Source: Vitis vinifera (taxonomy: Eukaryota; Streptophyta; Magnoliopsida; Vitales; Vitaceae). From it: a DNA stretch of 64,000 nt. Shown here piece by piece: positions 11,352 to 23,599 of this stretch; within the stretch, counting starts at the first letter, position 1, and each line of letters starts with the position of its first letter. A model generated the notes under the pieces. The model was given only the letters and a program-made list of their open reading frames with translations, searched no databases and was not told the DNA's origin. A program made the position numbers and the translations under genes. The stretch lies in NCBI RefSeq assembly GCF_030704535.1, contig NC_081811.1, forward strand, positions 733,501-797,500. The letters are read 5' to 3'.

Positions 11352-12458
11352 ACTAGATGTAATCTCCATTAACATTTTATGTTAAAAGGTAAAAAATTGT
11401 ATGGTTGTTTTATACTTAAAATCAAATGTTGCATATCTATCTATGATCGAGTTAGTAAAATATTATTGAGTTGTTCGATTTATAAATTAATAAAGTTAGT
11501 GAATGAAGATTAATCAAGTATTCAAGAAAAGACATCACTGATATTAAAATATTCAAGAAAAGATAACTACTATAAAAAACGATAGGTTTTTATCACATGT
11601 TTTTTTTATCAATAATACAAAGTACCTCGTAAAATGAGAAAGATACAAAAAATGTCAAAATATTCAATAGAAGAGAGCTACTTCATAGAGTCAGTAAGCT
11701 TATATCACATATTTCTTGTATCATAAAATAAGAAAAACAAGAACATAATAAACTCATGTTCTTATTACATGTACGAAAAGATTAATATAAATAAAAGAAA
11801 ATCGGTGGACGAAAGACTTTTTCTATCATTTAATAACTTACATAATATAGATGTGAAAGTTTAAATTAAGTGGTTTTAGCCTTAATGAAATTATTCATAT
11901 CCGTGTAACTTGTTACTGAATGTAATCTTTAATTACATTTTATGTTAAAAGGTAAAAGTTTGCATGATTGTTTATACTTGAATCAAATATTACAGATGGA
12001 TTCATAATCAAGCTAGTAAATATTATTGAGTTATTCAATTCATAAATTAATGGAGCTAGTGAATGAAGATTGATCAAGTACTCAAGGAGAGACATCACCG
12101 ACATCAAAATATTCAAGAGAAGAGAACTATTACAAAAAATGATAAGTTTACATCACACGTTTCTTATCAATAATATAAAGTAAAAGATACAAAAAATGTC
12201 AAAATATTCAAAAAAAGAAGGCTACTTCATAGAGTTGATAAGTTTATATCACATATTTCTTGTTTCGTAAAATAAGAAAAACAAAAACATAATAAACTCA
12301 TGCTATTATTACTTATAGGAAAAGATTAATATAAACAAAAGGAAATCGGTGGAAAAAAGACTTTTTCCTTTCTTTAATAGCTTACATAATGTGGATGTGA
12401 AGGTTTAAACTAAGTGGTTTTAGCCTTAATGAAATAATTCATATTCGGGTAACTTTGC
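11352..12458. repeat. Tandem duplication of a unit of about 560 bp
   Basis: Unit 1 (11352-11913) and unit 2 (11914 to about 12458) align along their whole length with scattered substitutions and small indels. Shared landmarks include TTTTATGTTAAAAGGTAAAA, AAAATCGGTGGA or GAAATCGGTGGA before AAGACTTTTT, and TAAGTGGTTTTAGCCTTAAT. Neither unit codes for a recognisable protein. It could be two abutting LTRs or a plain segmental duplication; no TG...CA ends or primer binding site were found. Confidence 0.8.
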
Positions 12459-12898
12459 CAATTGAAATGTCAAAACTAACTGTTTATTAATATTTTATTT
12501 TAAATTTATAATATAAAATTAATGCTTAAATGTCAAATCTTAATGCTATGTAAAATTTCGTCAAATCTGTATATTTTAAATAATTGGGTCAAATCTCTTA
12601 TTCAAATTTAATTTCTATGTAATATAAACTTGATGTCTTTTGACTTGAAACAAAACATAATTTAGAATACTTCTAAATAATAATGAAAATAAGACTAATA
12701 ATAATTGAACAAGGATTTTGTATGGTATGAAAAAAATAATAATAGTAACTTTTATATAGGATAAAAATCTGTTTAAAAAAAAAATTAAGTATCAAACACT
12801 TTTTATTATTTTTAAATTTAAAATTTCTTAAAATAATTTTAAAAAATATGAAGTCAGTCTATACTTCTTTTAAATTATATTTAATGACCTGTACTTAA

Positions 12899-13030
12899 CT
12901 ATATAGATATTATTTTCTTTGGATCCAAAAGGAACCACCACGACTTTAACGACTTTAAAACGGGTTTATAGGGTTTCTCATACTTATATAGTGTCATATT
13001 TTCTCCCCTATTTGATGAGTAATATCACAA
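12899..13030 (+). repeat. Dispersed repeat family R1, copy 2
   Basis: Shows TATAGATATTATTTTCTTTGG, ATCCAAAAGGAACC, CACGACTTTAA..ACTTTAAAACG, GTTTATAGG and CATACTTATATAGTGTCA in the family order. The CGACTTTAA block is doubled in this copy. Confidence 0.55.
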
Positions 13031-13190
13031 ACATCCTTTAATACAAATACAATGTCTAAGATTATGGGACCAAACAAATAAACAACCCTTATAGAGCCAA
13101 AAAACCTCTACACCAGAATTGAGGGTCGAATCTAATACACCATAATTGAGGATTGAATCTAATATTATTTGTAATAATTCTTACTCGATC

Positions 13191-13320
13191 ATATAGATAT
13201 TGTCCATTTTAGACCCAAAAGGGTTCTCACGACTTTAAAATAGATCAATAGGATTAAGAGAGACTCATACTTATATAACGTCAAAAACTTTCTACTCTAT
13301 CCGATATGAGATATCAATAA
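13191..13320 (+). repeat. Dispersed repeat family R1, copy 3
   Basis: The best preserved copy: ATATAGATATTGTCC, AGACCCAAAAGGG, TCTCACGACTTTAAAA, TAGGATTAAGAGAGACTC, ATACTTATATAACGTCAAAA, then CCGATATGAGATATCA at the end. It lies 160 bp right of copy 2 in the same orientation, suggesting a local duplication or two insertions. Confidence 0.6.
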
Positions 13321-15073
13321 AAAATATATATAAGTTTTAAGAAATGTTACTTAATTCTTTGAAATGACTTTTAAATTGATTTTTTTAATCCATTTTTTTT
13401 TTTTACTTCTTTAATTTATCCACGTGTGTTAGGGCTTAATTTCCACACACCTATAAAGGGTGGAGCTTGAAAACATAGCTTCTATTAGCTATGATGGATT
13501 ATGGAAATCAAATCAAACTCATGGATGAAGAAATTAAATGAAGTTTGCCAGAGAGGCAATCAATTATAATCAAAGACAACTTTTTGTTTTAAATGTATCT
13601 AAATTTTTAACAACCCAAGAGGAAAAGCATAGTGTATTGATGAGATGGTGTTGGGTTTGAATCTTTATCCTATTACAAATCATAATGTTGGAAAAAGAAA
13701 CAACAATTTGATTATTTTATAAATCATCTTATTATTTTATATTTAAAATTTATGATTTTATATTTAATATCTTATTTTTTTTCTTACACTGATTTTAGTT
13801 TTTATATTTAAGTTTCACTTTTTTTATGCATTTATATTAAAATAATAATACCAAAATTAAGTTTTAAATTTCTCAAAAGAGAAAAAAATGAATTTATTTT
13901 TTCAATTTTTGTACTAAACTCTAACTCTTGAAATGACAAGATTCCTATTAAAAAAATTAAACTCGTCTTTTAAAAGAATAATTTCAATGTAAATTTTTTC
14001 ATTTTTGTATTTTCTCTAATAAGAAATATAGTTTATTTATTTATTTATTTTTAAATATATATTTAAAAAAAATCTTTTTATTTATTTTTCACTTTCTTTA
14101 ATTCTTTCTAGAAAAAAAATGCTTTTGATAAATATAATTTTTTTTATTTAAAAAAATGATAAAATAATAAGTCTATACAAAATTGGAGGTGGACTAAGGA
14201 CAATTAGGCTTGGAGATAATTATCATGGGTGGGGCCTCTCCTCTTTACAGACATGTTTAAAGGATCTCCATATTAAAAATGTGATTTGGTTTCTAAAATC
14301 TTGATTAAAGAATATGTTGATTTGGAATATATATATACAATCATCATTATGTTTGAGATATGCTTCACTTGAAAAGTTTTTTTTAATTATTTTTTAATTG
14401 GAGATTTTCTCCCAGTTGAAAATAATAAATATTCACCTACCCAAGTACTTTTTTATTCTTATATTTTAAATAAATAAATAAAAAAGTGGATAACACTAAG
14501 AATACATAAATTACTTTTGCATTATACACAAGCATAATACACGATGGATAATAAAGTCGAAAAATTATTTTTGGCATTTCAGTTTTCAAATAGGATTTTA
14601 TTTTTTCAAAAAATGAAAATTATTTTTAGGAATTATGCTCAAAAATTAATTTTTGAGAATTATTTCCTAAACAAGTGAGTTTCCACTATGTTCGAATTTG
14701 GTGTTTACATGAATAAATTTCATTCTTAAAAAAATAAGAAATGATGATTGTGGCTCCCACTCAATCAAAAGAAACTTTGAATGCTACTATCTTATGATGG
14801 ACCAAGTATCATCCACAAAGATAGTGTAATTTGAGTTGATCAATGTAGAATTGGAGTGGTGAAGATCAAATAATGAGATGATAACAAATAAAAAAAAATT
14901 GAAAAATATTGTAAAATTTTAATTCAAGAGAAATGAAATTAGCTAAAACTTGAAATAAAAAATTATCAAGATCGATCTTCATGATGATTTAGATCACAAT
15001 AATCTCCCATTCATAGGTCAATATTTTAAAATCACGACTAAACCGATCAAGTCATCTCTAATTACATTACATA

Positions 15074-15165
15074 CAGTGGCGGAGGTAAGAAATGAATTGA
15101 GGGGAGCAAAATATGAGAATATATTTCCGAGAAGGGGCGGGGCAAAATATGTGGTTCCGCCCCTA
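15074..15165. mobile_element. Very short hAT-type MITE with 8-bp target duplication
   Basis: The left end is CAGTGGCGGA; the right end on the minus strand is TAGGGGCGGA (8 of 10 match). The flanks are ATTACATA (15066-15073) and ATTACATG (15166-15173), a 7/8 match to an 8-bp target duplication as hAT elements make. The CAGNGGCGGA-type terminus is typical of plant hAT elements. The element is 92 bp and non-coding. Confidence 0.6.
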
Positions 15166-15167
15166 AT

Positions 15168-15262
15168 TACATGTCCTATATAAGAGAATTATGAGAAAAG
15201 ATTTCCTCATTGGAGATGCTACACATATACATGTCCTATATATGAGAATTATGAGAAAACAT
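15168..15262. repeat. Short direct repeat beside the hAT-type MITE
   Basis: ACATGTCCTATATAAGAGAA followed by TTATGAGAAAA (15170-15200) recurs almost unchanged at 15230-15260, a 60-bp offset. One copy of the repeat begins inside the right target duplication of the neighbouring MITE. Confidence 0.75.
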
Positions 15263-15281
15263 TCCCAATTGTGGTCTCTAA

Positions 15282-15553
15282 TTAGATCAATGAAAGAGAT
15301 GGATCAGTTTTGCTTTCACATCTTCCCGATAAAGGTTTCACTTCACTTCTCCCATTGAACCTTGAAATCAGTTTCCCCTCTCCATTCTCCATCAATTTCA
15401 CAGCTCCAACCCCCCAAACTTCCCCCTGGTAGCTCTGAACCATGGTTTCTAAGATTGATTGCATGAGATATGCATTCATTTCCCAGTAGTGAAGATCTCC
15501 ATAGGCACATTCAAGGAGCAATTCAAACAGCCATTTGAATGTGAAATAATAGT
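15282..15553 (-). pseudogene. Unidentified coding-like segment (orphan 3' exon or gene fragment)
   Basis: The minus strand has an acceptor-like AACAG|AC at 15556-15554, followed by an open frame of about 89 codons ending in TAA at 15284-15282. The product starts YYFTFKWLFELLLECAYGDL, runs through HYWEMNAYLMQSILETMVQS and KLMENGEGKLISRFNGRSEV, and ends DPSLSLI. Composition and codon use are protein-like, unlike the surrounding AT-rich DNA. I found no matching upstream exon to the right before the pyruvate kinase gene and do not recognise the family. It may be the last exon of a small gene, or a captured or duplicated fragment. Confidence 0.4.
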
Positions 15554-16206
15554 CTGTTTGACAATGTTTTTAAAAAGCATTTCTAGGCTAAAAAGTGTAT
15601 TTGAAGAAAAATCATGTGTTCGGCGATATTTAGAAAACACTTTCAATATTGTTCATTTTGATTGGTATGCAGTGAATGGATCAAAAGGGTGTGAATAACA
15701 ATTAGAGGAACATTGATTCGATTTCTTTGTGAAGAAGATGTGTTAACCCTCATGGAGTGAAGAGTTGCTTTATATTGTATATCCTCATGTGGTACCTACT
15801 CCCATATATAGGTCTCCTTACTATATTGGAGGAGGTTCATTCATCTACTTTCTATTCGATTTTTGTAAATTTAGGGAGGATTCCTCATCCTTCACCTGTA
15901 TTCCATCTCCATATCAATGCATATTTGACTTCAAATAAAAAAATAAAATAAAAATTATTCAATATTTCTTTTGATCGGATGAGAGCTACATGACTAGCGT
16001 GATCATACTTTGTTTTGAGAGTTTTGCAAGAATCAATGATAAAAAATTGGTACCACCATTTTGGTTTTCAAACCAAATGGTACCAACAATTGGGCACTAT
16101 GACTTAGAACATATGAAAACTTCCTAGCCAAAAAATAGAGATGGAGCAATTGAGGCAGTTTATAAGAAAAAATCCCTAACAAAACTAAGGGGAGGCTTAC
16201 TCCTCT

Positions 16207-19200
16207 TCAGGGGACATTTACCACTTGAACAGACTGCAACATATCAGAAACTGAAATGATAAGATCACCAGACTTGATCATACCTCTTGCTTTCAGCAGT
16301 GAAAAGCTCCTGTCTAGATTGCTCTCCATGTCATTGGTGAAACTGAGACAGAAGGGAATTAATCCCCAGTGCAGATTCAAGCGCCTCTGTGAAGATGGAC
16401 TAGGTGTAAATGCAAAAACTGGACAATCCGGTCGACAACGTGACAGGAGCGATGCCATGTGCCCGGTCTTTGTGTATACAAAAAGTGCATCTGCTTCCAA
16501 TTTGTTGGCTGAAATTTCAAAACACCATTTGCTTATAGGTCTGAATAGGAATCTAAAATAGAGTTCAAAGAAATTGAGATTTTCTTTACAATTCACTCAG
16601 GAAACAGCATCAATGAGGGAGTTGCTGGTCCAACATGAATTACAGCATAAAATTGAAACAGATTGCTTGGTGATTATCTTGAAGAATAATAGAATTTCAA
16701 AATTCTACTAAAGCTTAAACATCTGAGAGGCACGGATTGCTTACCCATCTTGGTAGCTGCATGGCATATCTCCTCTGAAACACTTTCCAGTGAAGTACAT
16801 GCAATGTCAGGGAGTTCCATGTTATCATTGTGCTTCTCCTCTCTCCACCACCTCTCAATTCTCAAACTGACACTTCTTAGCACAGCTAAAGCCTTCTCAG
16901 GGTACTGACCCATGGCTGACTCACCAGAAAGCATTAGGCCATCTGCCTGCTGCTTTACTGCTTCAGAAACATCAGCAACTTCAGCTCTAGTAGGTGTAGG
17001 ATATTCAATCATGGATTTAAGCAATTGGGAGGCAACAATGACAGGCTTATTTAGCTGTCTGCACAGCCGAATAATTTTCTCTTGAATTGACGGAACCTCT
17101 TCTAATGGTATCTGGGCACCAAGATCTCCTCTGGCTACCATAGCTCCATCTGATGCCTGAATGATCTCTTTCAAATTCTTCAAAGAGCCAAAGCTCTCAA
17201 TCTTTGCAATGACAGCAACATCACTACATAAGACCAAAACCATGCACTCATCACTCTGTGAAGTACATATCAGTTATGGGAAATGGATGATGTTCAATTG
17301 CCCCGCTCTCAAATCAAACAATTGCACTAAGCAGATCTAGAATGGGTGACATTTGATAATTAGAAAACTGTTTAATATGAAGGAACAAAGAAAAACAAAT
17401 AACTACTATATTTCCATGCACAGTAGTCGATGTGAAAGAGAAATTATTACTACTCTTATTTAATTGTCTTATTTCATGATTAAGGATTTTCCAAATTCAA
17501 ACACTGCATATTGTTCAATCTTAATCCTCCGATTTTTAACATGTTCAACTTGCACTTCTTCACATCCAACTCTTCTATAGTTTTCTCTTCTGCCCCTCAT
17601 TTGCCCTATAGCTAAGGAGGTTATCACAGATGCATACAGTTTTTAATTTTCTCATTATTTCCACTGATCCTTCCCAGGATCTTTAACCTGATTATGTTTA
17701 TCGTATAAACAATCACCTCAATTAGCCAGCATTCTACTAATGATGCAGAGGGTCTTTTCTAGTTGTTCTACAGAATTTTACCTAGCTAAGATGCGATGAT
17801 GGCATCAAACAACGCGAGCACCTAACCACATACCAAAACAAATGAACCCACATTTATTTACAATTCTACAAGATCAAAAGCATTGTCAAGCTTTTAGCCT
17901 TTAAAAACGATTTACCTGTTCAAATTAATAATTTGCTTCCTACCAAACAAAGTTTTCTTTTCCCATAATGTATCATGATTTTAGTTAATCATATAGTTTT
18001 TCATTTGACCACAAATGACAAGGTTTTTCTCAACTGAATCTACTTGATATCTTCTTTCCACATTTTTGTTTAATAAAAGACGGTTACATATATGGGCATA
18101 GTAAATTCCTGGATACAAATATGTAGAAGAATGGGTGATTAATATATCCAACATAGGGTTAAGATTTAAGTTGCAAAATACTAGAAGATTCCTCCATGTG
18201 AAAACAAAAAACCAGTGATTGCTTCATAAGCCTAAACCCAAAGAGTTGGATTATCACAATCTTGATTAAATAAAATGCAAAAGAAGGGTCTCAATAGTGT
18301 ATTGTAATATATAATTGAAGGTATAGCTATTAAAACTTGAGACATAATACTGATATAAAAAAAAAAAAAAAGAAACTTGTGAGACATGATATGGTGCATA
18401 TGGATATGAATTCACATCTTAGGTGTGATACACATCAGCAATATGACACATCGCACAAGAATAACGGATAATCATGTTAGATTATCTTTGATTTTTAGAA
18501 AAATTTCTAGAAAAATTTCGTTTTTAATTTTTTTCTTGAAAAGATTTTATATTGTTGCCTAATAGTTTAAAATTAAAAGGAGAAGTGCGAGAACAATTCC
18601 ATGTACAAGCATTGTACACTGAGAAAAGCATGCGCAGAAAAAATAAAAGGTTTTAAGTCAAATTATTCTTCCAACAAATATTGGGAAGATATTTCCTTTA
18701 CCACATGAAAGATAATATTCAGATAATCTGAATTTCCCCCTTAAGAATGATGAGTAAAGAATGAAAATCTTTAATTATAACTATGAATTTTTTTGTTGAT
18801 TTTTTTTCCCTTGTAACAGGGATGATGAACTTGAGGAGTTAGAAATTTGAACATGGCTCATAAAACACATCAATGTCAATAGTCCATAGAAGTATACACT
18901 TGCATATAATCATAGTTTCTTTGTTGGTGTATTGATTTGGGAGTTACACAAACTTAGAAATTTTGATTGCATTATCTATTGTCTGATTAGTTCAATCCCA
19001 GTTGAAAGTTTAAAATGTTAATTTTGTAGACTCTATGATAAACATAATGCCTTAAAACATCACATGCCATTAAGGGTTCCTGAGAGCCCTACAAGGGGAA
19101 AGAAGTGATTGGATACCCCATAAAGCAAGGGACTTTAGTGGGAGAAATATTTGCTGGTCAAAGCATCTCACTACTGCCCCAACTCCACCCCAAACGCCAC

Positions 19201-22200
19201 TACTCAGTTGGAAGACCTTTTGATTTTGGGTTGTTTTGTTCTGTATATGTCCTTGTTAGCTGGTTTTGCTAGATTTTTAAATCTATGCTAAAAAAGGTGG
19301 GGAGTTTATTAGTGGCTAGTGTTGTTTTGACTAGGTTTACTGCAGTTGGTTTTTTGTTCCTATATCTTGCTACCTTTTCTACTTTCTTTTTCTGTGCTTT
19401 TCCTTTTGCTTTTCCTAGGGTTTTTCCATGTACATTTCCTGTGTGTTAGGATTCATCCCTTCTGACACTTCTAATATAACTCTCTTATTAACTGGAAAAA
19501 GAAAGAAAGAAAGAAAGAAAGCAAGAAAAACAGAGGTTGGTTTCTCATCAATACACACACATATGCTTACCTTTCACAAGATCGTCCTGCAATATAACTC
19601 TTGAGCTGTTTTATTACTTCAGCAGACTTAACAAAAGAAACAGCAATAAAATCAACACCCTCTGCGATCCCAAAATCAATGTCCAACCAATCCTGCATGG
19701 AATGATAGTCTGAGAACAATAAAATACTAAAAACTTTCATTCCTTCAGGCAAAAGAACTGACAGTCACCATGGACATCCATCACATCCCTTACTGTAACT
19801 GAAGCTCATTCGTAAGCATGATCACACTAGACCCTAGAGGAATTAACAAATAATGCAGACACCAGGGGAGAGAGCCAAGAATACTGTAACATTCAGGAAA
19901 AGGTAGTATCTTGATACTATCCTTGACCTAAAAGTGTATGAAATCCGAATTATTGAGTTAAATGTATTAATTTTGGATTTTACAAATTTGGGTTCTTCTT
20001 TTCCTTTTTTCCTCAAAAGTGTATAGCAAAACACACTTTTCCCTAAAAAATTTATTTTCACCAAGCAAAAAGTTATTTCAAAGAAACAAGTGCCATAAAT
20101 AAGAAAAACCAAAACATTCTTTCAGAGGAGCTGAATGTAAAATATTTATTCTCAATAAGCAAAAAATCCTCTGAAGAAACTGGCAGCATATCTCAAGTTC
20201 TGAATTAATAAGTGCCATCAATAAGAAAAATAAATGAACAAATATAAGAATAAAAAAAACATCAGCCATACCAACAGCAGCAACAAAAGCTTCAGTTAGA
20301 CGACATATTGCAGTGGGATTAATGACTCATGCATCCACAAGATTTCATCAAAGCAGTAAGAAAACACACAACATGGTCTACACACAAACAGAGGAATGTA
20401 TTATTTTATTTTTTGTAAAAATGTATTAAAAATTTTGTTCAACAAGATTGTTTGCCACATGATTTCATCAAAAGTGGAAGAAAACAAACACCAAAGTCCA
20501 CACACAAATAGAAGATAGCATTTTTCTAAAAATGTTTTTCGGTTGACAAATTTATATCAAGATTGTCAAAGAAGCATCAACCTTTGAGGATATTGTTGGA
20601 AGCATAGCATTCCGCGCTTGTACCAGACTCCCATTCCTCCAGAAGGTAAGATTTGCACGTGGTAACAGCAAACCAGAATCTGTACAGCGGCACTTGACAT
20701 CTGGACCAATCTTGTCAATCACCTCAAATCTTACCATTCCTCCATCCACAAGGAGTTCATCACCCACTTTCACATCTGCCACATATGAAAATAAGTGGAT
20801 ATTCAAAATTTCTCACAACATATACAAAAGGAGTAGCACTCGTATCTCTTCACAGCAAACACAGAATTAGAAAGTAATACCTTCAGCAAAACCATCATAA
20901 TTCACACTAATTGTGCACTCTGGGCGGTGTGAATTGAAAGCCCTGACACTGAAGGTCCAGATATCACCATCCTGAAAAATAAGTACTGATTAATACAAGT
21001 TCCATGACTCCAAGACCCTCAAGAAAAAATTGTCCCATCTAGATGTATCATTCTGATCAAATTCTACAAAGAATCACTTGAAACGAACTTCATTTTCATG
21101 TACAAGGCCTCCTACATCATACATGAGTTAATAGTGATCAAAGTAGCAGCAAGACCAATAGAAACATCAAAACAACAATTATGAGCATAATAATCAAATC
21201 CAATTTCCATACAGACTCATTAAGTTGAAGATGGATATATGATGCATCAACGCATCTCTGTAGACAAGGGTTCATTTACCATATTGTGTTTTGCCAGCTA
21301 CCATCCTGGTAATTTTCCCATTCATTATGACAAATCCAAAAAATTATACACACAGCACAAGGAGACAATTGAATTCCCATGAGATATTCAAAAGATGCCA
21401 TCAAATTCAAAATCTGAAGTACCAGGAACTACAAAAGTAATGATCATATGGCAGGTGGCATATGTGATGTGCAAGCAACATTGAGAGAGGTGGTTGTGTA
21501 CTGAGTTAAGAAGATGTAACCAACCAAAATGGGAGATGATTTTGTAAGTACCACCTTCATCCATAATTTCCTTTTTAAGATCCCATTTTATCTTGATCTG
21601 TTCCATGTGAAATTGGCTCATATAGAGAGGAGGGGTGGAACCATGGAAAATCTCTTGTTCAATAAAATTCATGATAATTCTCTTAATGAATGATAGTAAA
21701 GAAGTATAAATACACTTAAAATAAATGTGCAAACACTTGCGTGAAGAAAGATGGTTAAAGCTTTTCCCAAGCCTTTTAGGATGGAGGTCGGCTATAGAGG
21801 CAAAGTTATTCCCATTGCTTGGAGGTCTTGCATTAGCTTTTTCTCTGGGCTTGAACAAAGATTTTGTTGAAGGTGATTTGGCATTATTTATTGTCCAGAT
21901 TTATCATTAAAAAACAGTGACGTTCCTAAAAGAATGGCATAGCTGGTTATGCAAAATTTTAGATCTTTTATCAGAGTTGGGCTGTTCTTTTAGGTGGATC
22001 TACAAGGCTAGACTTGCTAAACAAGGTTTTTTTTCTCTCTTAGAGGTCTTTGTGGGGAAGTTTAAATTCCCTCAGCTCTGCACTTTGGCTTTGAGATCAT
22101 CCTATAGCTGTCTCAGTGTTTTGGCATCCATCTTTCTTGAAGGACAAACTAGTCATTCTTGTACTTTTTGATCATTATTCAATGAAGTTTTGTTGTTTCC

Positions 22201-23438
22201 AACAAAAAAAATGCATGAACTCACTTCAATTAAAATTAACTACAACCACCAAGCCCTTCTGCTATATAACATGTAAATAACAAAATGTTTCCTGTCATTT
22301 TTTTTTTTTCACTTTAAAAAAATACTAATTGTAGACACAAATATATATTTTTAAATAATTATTTATTTTAAGACACATATGTAAATAATTAAAATATTAA
22401 ATGGTATTTATCTAAAAAATTAATTATTCTTTAAGTTCAAAAATGGAAAATATTAATTTTATAAATTTTGAATTTTTTTATCCATTTCAATCAATTAATT
22501 ATTTTTTATTTTTGTTAACTTGTTTTCAATTATAAAAAAAAATACTCATTTTAGATTTATTATTATTACTTCCTTTTAAATTTATTATTTGAGTGAAATA
22601 TTGATGTGAAAAAGTTTAATTGTCAATTGACCTAATAGCACTTCACTGCTAACAAAATTAATCATTCTCTCAAAATTAAAACTCTATTAAAGAAGCTTCT
22701 CAATTATGAGTTCGTGACAATCAAATTGATAAATTAACAGCAAGAGAATTCTGTTTCATCCAATTGATAATACAGATGAATATGAGAGAATTTCAGAACC
22801 CAACCTCTTAATTTATCTTTATTTTCCTCGCACTTTCTAAGCAAACGAACTGATGGATTAGTGTTAAAATTATTCATTATTACAGTTAAAAAGAGTATGA
22901 TTTGATTCACCAATACCTCGGCCTTGGCTGACGTGAGACCTCCGAGATCTCCCATGTGAACTTCGCTCCCTTCAGTGTCCATCATAATTGACACAGAGAA
23001 TCCTTTCACTTGATTCAACCACCTCACCCGCTCGATCACCGTCCGGTGCCACTCACGCGTGCCGTGGCACATGTTGAGACGCGCAACGTTCATGCCGCCC
23101 GCGGCAAGTGCTTCGAGCTCGTCGAGGCCGCATGTGGCGGGGCCTATCGTGCACACGAGCTTCGTCCTCCGCGAGCTCCTGGGTCCGTTTTCCCTCAGCT
23201 CCACCTCCATCGCCACATCTAGATGCATCACGCCAGAATCCACCGTCGTCGGCTGTAGAACCACTGGTGCAGGAGCTTTCGATAGAGGTAACCGATTTTC
23301 GGAGACTGGACTCACGGAATGGACAGATGAGATTGGGCTTCCAGCGCTGCACGCATAGGGTTTGGAGCTCAATCTCTTGGAGAGGAATGGAGGGGGTGGT
23401 GGAGATAGAGAGATTGAGAAATGGAGAGCATGTGCCAT
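16207..23438 (-). CDS. PKP1: Plastidic pyruvate kinase, alpha type (isozyme A)
   Basis: Six exons on the minus strand: 23438-22917, 20971-20881, 20775-20582, 19692-19571, 17223-16745, 16508-16207; all introns are GT-AG, total 1710 nt, 569 residues. The enzyme makes pyruvate and ATP from phosphoenolpyruvate and ADP in plastids, supplying carbon for fatty acid synthesis; the alpha subunit works with beta subunits. Residues 1 to about 75 are Ser/Pro-rich and form a transit peptide. The barrel begins near [14 protein letters not shown]; visible motifs are [15 protein letters not shown] (both alpha-type variants), [26 protein letters not shown] with catalytic Lys317 and Glu319, MVARGDLG with Asp343, and [15 protein letters not shown]. 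The C-terminus [13 protein letters not shown] is as in the castor plastid isozyme A. Oddity: SQLLKSM carries Lys379 where most pyruvate kinases have Glu. Upstream lies the H2A.Z gene, downstream an unidentified fragment. Confidence 0.95.
19190..19535 (+). mobile_element. Possible LINE 3' end with (GAAA)n tail in pyruvate kinase intron 4
   Basis: A T-rich, non-coding stretch (GGGTTGTTTTGTTCTGTATA onward) ends in TCTTATTAACTGGAAAAA and then (GAAA)n at about 19496-19530. A simple tail after a T-rich 3' region fits the 3' end of a plant non-LTR element, antisense to the host gene. No reverse transcriptase or RNase H segment is attached and no target duplication was found, so this is tentative. 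Confidence 0.25.
20334..20545. repeat. Direct duplication in pyruvate kinase intron 3
   Basis: CACAAGATTTCATCAAAGCA and following sequence to TAAAAATGTATT (20335-20430) recurs in altered form as CACATGATTTCATCAAAAGT through TAAAAATG (about 20457-20537). Shared blocks are AGAAAACA, CACACACAAA and AGA.G. Non-coding; it does not touch the flanking exon at 20582. Confidence 0.6.
21725..22212 (+). mobile_element. LINE remnant: RNase H-like (RVT_3) segment and 3' tail
   Basis: Antisense inside intron 1 of the pyruvate kinase gene. Two plus-strand frames read [20 protein letters not shown] then [13 protein letters not shown] (21780-21893), and [20 protein letters not shown] then [13 protein letters not shown] (about 21950-22055). 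These match the pattern of the plant retroelement RNase H domain: EA..AL..GL.LA..LG, then VEGDS, then a late CSFR.I..EAN..AD.LAKQG block. Between them are a stop and frame change, and about eight residues before LAKQG are missing. A T-rich 3' region ending in an A-run (22204-22210) follows. Clearly inactive. Confidence 0.6.
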
Positions 23439-23599
23439 TGCTGCCGGAAAATTTTTCTCCGGCAGAAATGAAATGTGGGAGATTTACCAACTTCCCGGCC
23501 GGGTTTTGGTCAGAAATTCGATAAAATAGCGACAGGGAGGAAAGAGATTCAGAGCCGCCGGACCCGACTTGAGGGCATGAAACACGGGGAAGAAGAAAT

